A DNA stretch of 7,779 nt from DATHSN01 sp035464115. GTDB taxonomy: Bacteria; Actinomycetota; Acidimicrobiia; Acidimicrobiales; SKKL01. Shown one piece after another: positions 6,801 through 7,779 of the stretch (its first letter is position 1; each line of letters opens with the position of its first letter). The notes under the pieces are model-generated. The model had not been told where the DNA came from and made no database searches. It saw nothing but the letters and a program-made list of their open reading frames with translations. The DNA lies in the NCBI GenBank assembly GCA_035464115.1, contig DATHSN010000331.1, positions 1 to 7,779 of the forward strand, written 5' to 3'. The position numbers and the translations under genes were made by a program.

Positions 6801-7163
6801 CCGCCGAGCCGGTTCCTCGACGAGATCCCCGCCGAGCTGGTCGAGGCCGACGAGCGCCCCAAGCGCAGCGGCTCGTCGGGCTGGTTCTCGTCGGGGCGCT
6901 CCGACCGCGGCGCCGGCATCGGTCAGCGGCGCGACCGCATGGTCGACGCCGCCATGAGCTCGCCCCGCCCGGTCGGTCCCACGCCGAGCGGCGCCGACGC
7001 CGCCGGCATCCGGGTCGGCGACGACGTGCGCCACAACGCCTGGGGCGAGGGGGTCGTGCTGCTGGTCGAGGGCTCCGGCGACAAGGCCGAGGCCGTCGTG
7101 CGGTTCCCGTCGGTGGGCGAGAAGCGGCTGCTGCTCGCCTGGGCCCCGCTCGAGAAGGTCTGA
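3888..7163 (+). CDS. pcrA: ATP-dependent DNA helicase PcrA/UvrD1 precursor, interrupted by an intein
   Basis: An SF1A 3'-5' DNA helicase precursor of 1091 residues; 738 remain once the 353-residue intein (253-605) is removed, normal for PcrA/UvrD. Visible helicase motifs are the Q motif LNPAQLDAV (Gln14), Walker A GAGSGKT (30-36, Lys35), motif II VDEYQDTN (Asp221, Glu222), motif III GDSDQ (248-252) joined after splicing to SIYRFRGAD (606-614), motif IV QNYRST (Arg638), motif V TLHAAKGLEF (902-911) and motif VI YVGITRARERL (Arg949). The C-terminus from about residue 1040 (GIRVGDDVRHNAWGEGVV) matches the Tudor-like PcrA tail that in known homologues contacts RNA polymerase. Family members unwind DNA in repair, replication restart and transcription-linked repair. 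ATG 3888 is chosen because it places the Q motif near residue 10; GTG 3852 in the same frame is a weak alternative. The 3' end lies 5 bp before the acyl-CoA synthetase gene. Until the intein is excised, motif III is split and the helicase should be inactive. Confidence 0.96.
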   Translation: MAPPDLLAGLNPAQLDAVTHAEGPLLVVAGAGSGKTRVLTARIAHLIRTHDVSPFEILAITFTNKAAEEMKHRVGSLVGSVAEKMWVSTFHAACVRMLRRDADRLGFPSSFTIYDQADAVRLVGYVLRDLNIDTKRFPPRSVHASISAAKNDGMDAAAYAARAQVIFEKRIADVFTEYQARLLRAGAMDFDDLLLNAVKLLREHPDVLAHYQRRFRHILVDEYQDTNRVQNELVVLLSSDHRNVCVVGDSDQCLPPGTLVATPAGPVPIERLEVGDEVIGTGASGGPEVATVTAAPVRHHTGRRYRVRAGGHELVATPHHLVPARPALGPGRHVVYLMYRADRGYRVGLAKSERPRGPGDIAPGVQVRINQEHADKLWVLRVCDTRADAAYWEAFYAAEYGLPTMLFHGLGRNLALDEERIERLFLELDTRTAAKRLLDDLDLHPEFPHHRPQNGRRRQSLNLTMFSDRRGASVGLHRVQWSSNRTEVAERLTAAGLPVRSGKPGSYRVEVVRRDYTEALAIAHRIAAAGGMEIRRRAEVAGVVYDLMPISHLRTGMHVLVDDGTGQLVEAPVDAVEVVDGDGPVHDLEVTPTHTYVAGGMLVHNSIYRFRGADIRNILEFEDAFPDATVILLEQNYRSTQTILDAANAVIANNLGRKPKELWTDQGSGPRIRRYHAEDEADEARWITHEIARLHDSGDQRWSDVAVFYRTNAQSRVLEESLMRSGVPYKVVGGTRFYDRREVRDALAYLKAVANPVDEVSVKRVLNVPKRGVGESSVARLDAWAQSHGVPFIDALRRADDAGVSGRALTGIRAFLDLIDDLDAMRGDGPGPLLEALLERTGYVAELQAERSIEAEGRLENLAELVGSAREADSVDEFLEQVGLVADTDELDPEAGQVVLMTLHAAKGLEFPVVFLMGLEDGVFPHVRSIGEPDELEEERRLAYVGITRARERLYLTHAWCRTLFGSTQYNPPSRFLDEIPAELVEADERPKRSGSSGWFSSGRSDRGAGIGQRRDRMVDAAMSSPRPVGPTPSGADAAGIRVGDDVRHNAWGEGVVLLVEGSGDKAEAVVRFPSVGEKRLLLAWAPLEKV
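4887..5102 (+). other. GIY-YIG-like nuclease domain inside the intein
   Basis: Precursor residues about 334-405 resemble a GIY-YIG endonuclease. VVYLMY (Tyr336) stands where GIY does, and after a short gap GYRVGLAK (Tyr345, Gly348) stands where YIG does. Then come VRINQEH (Arg368), in the position of the family's Arg and His, and a strand LWVLRVCD followed by the helix TRADAAYWEAFYAAEYG, with Glu393 or Glu399 as the candidate metal ligand. Order and spacing agree with the fold, but the motif residues are not canonical. Inferred role: cutting intein-less pcrA alleles to drive homing. It could also be a decayed nuclease. Confidence 0.6.
5103..5519 (+). other. Unrecognised basic domain in the intein insert
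   Basis: Precursor residues about 406-544 lie between the GIY-YIG-like part and the C-terminal splicing half. They contain a helical stretch (LALDEERIERLFLELDTRTA), a basic His/Arg-rich segment HHRPQNGRRRQSLNLTMF (about 449-466, with Arg456-458), and a module with VQWSSN (Trp481), GKPGSYRVEV and a helix rich in Ala and Ile. I see no LAGLIDADG or HNH motif. GIY-YIG homing enzymes commonly carry a separate DNA-binding region after the nuclease, so this is the likely target-recognition part, by inference only. Confidence 0.4.
7152..7158 (+). promoter_or_regulatory. Ribosome binding site for the acyl-CoA synthetase gene, inside the pcrA end
   Basis: GAGAAGG lies in the last codons of pcrA and ends 10 bp before the ATG at 7169. 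With a 5-bp gap between pcrA stop and that ATG, ribosomes ending pcrA could restart directly. This decides the start codon of the downstream gene. Confidence 0.5.
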
Positions 7164-7168
7164 TCCGC

Positions 7169-7779
7169 ATGGTCTCGCTCCCCGGCCCGTCGTCGCTGCG
7201 GGCGCGCTACCGCCTCGCCACCGCCGACCTCACCCTCGGCACGCTGCTCGAGCGCACCGCGGCCGTCCACGGCCACCGGGTGCTCGTCGACGAGGCCGGC
7301 GGGCGGTGCGTGTCGCACATCGAGGCGGCGGCGCTGGTCGACCGGTGGGCGGGCGTCGTCGCCGCCCGGACCGAACCCGGCGACCGGGTCGTGGTGGCGC
7401 TCCCCAACGGCATCGACGCCTGGCTGGCGTGCCTGGCCGTGAGCCGGGCCGGCGCGCTGCCGGTGCCGCTCAACGACCGGGCCACCAAGGCCGAGACCGA
7501 CCACGTCGTCGCCGACGCCGGCGCCGCGTGGGTTCTGCGGTCGGTCGACGAGCTCGCCGGGGGCGAGCCGCTCGGCGGGGCGCGACCGGCCGACCCCGAT
7601 GCGGTGGCGGCGCTGCTCTACACCTCCGGCACCACGGGGCGCCCCAAGGGCGTCGAGCTCACCCACCGGGCGCTGCTCGGCTCGCTCGGCACCGCCGCGC
7701 TGTGGCCGTCGTCGCTGCGCGACGACGAGGCCGTGGTGGCCCTTCCCATCGCCCACGTCATGGGGTTCGTGGTGCTGCT
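7169..7779 (+). CDS. AMP-binding acyl-CoA synthetase/ligase, N-terminal part
   Basis: The frame stays open from ATG 7169 to the window edge, giving the first 203 residues of a protein of the ANL adenylating superfamily, whose members usually have about 500 residues. They activate a carboxylic acid with ATP and, in most cases, load it onto CoA. The signature P-loop YTSGTTGRPKGVELTH (residues 151-166, Lys160) is complete. Before it, PGDRVVVALPNGIDAWLACL and a segment ending LPVPLN match the usual N-terminal fold. After it, LPIAHVMGF matches the conserved LPLxH region. The stretch before the P-loop is short for the family, since about 150-190 residues is common. The acid substrate cannot be told from this part. 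The gene follows pcrA by 5 bp and is probably in the same operon; a functional link is not evident. Confidence 0.9.
   Translation, partial: MVSLPGPSSLRARYRLATADLTLGTLLERTAAVHGHRVLVDEAGGRCVSHIEAAALVDRWAGVVAARTEPGDRVVVALPNGIDAWLACLAVSRAGALPVPLNDRATKAETDHVVADAGAAWVLRSVDELAGGEPLGGARPADPDAVAALLYTSGTTGRPKGVELTHRALLGSLGTAALWPSSLRDDEAVVALPIAHVMGFVVL

Noticed and set aside
3078..7034. A 1318-codon open frame on the minus strand, antisense to the GGDEF-EAL and helicase genes
   Set aside because: Long antisense frames are expected where third positions are nearly all G or C. Its translation is low-complexity, rich in Gly, Val, Glu, Asp and His, with no domain, while the plus strand holds complete conserved motifs.

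Overview
The window is very GC-rich DNA with nearly every third codon position G or C. It is densely packed with genes and reads as actinobacterial chromosome. An F420-type luciferase-like oxidoreductase, an actinobacterial-style PcrA/UvrD1 and possible leaderless starts fit that. Acidimicrobiia or a close relative is my best guess, but this is inference from style and not a proven placement.

Layout, left to right. Bases 1-38 are the last 11 codons of a plus-strand gene whose C-terminus matches GMP synthase (guaA). It converges on a minus-strand luciferase-like F420-dependent oxidoreductase gene (54-986), with 15 bp between the stops. A 79-bp divergent spacer follows. Next is a large plus-strand gene (1066-3807) for a soluble, probably GAF-containing GGDEF-EAL protein that makes and/or breaks cyclic-di-GMP. 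After an 80-bp spacer comes an SF1 helicase gene of the PcrA/UvrD family (3888-7163). A 5-bp gap then leads to an AMP-binding acyl-CoA synthetase/ligase gene (from 7169) that runs off the window.

The most notable item is inside the helicase gene: an in-frame intein of 353 residues (4644-5702). It splits helicase motif III exactly between GDSDQ and SIYRFRGAD. All class 1 splicing residues are visible: Cys at position 1, a TxxH block B, a C-terminal His-Asn and a Ser at +1. The insert between the two splicing halves has no LAGLIDADG or HNH signature that I can see. Its first part looks like a GIY-YIG nuclease fold, an uncommon partner for an intein, and is followed by a basic domain I do not recognise. 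Removing the intein leaves a 738-residue helicase with all SF1A motifs, a normal length for the family.

The genes do not form an obvious single pathway. The helicase serves DNA repair and transcription-linked processes, the GGDEF-EAL protein serves second-messenger signalling, and the two flanking enzymes are metabolic. Only the helicase and the acyl-CoA synthetase are close enough to be translationally coupled. I see no tRNA, rRNA, CRISPR array, insertion sequence or phage gene.
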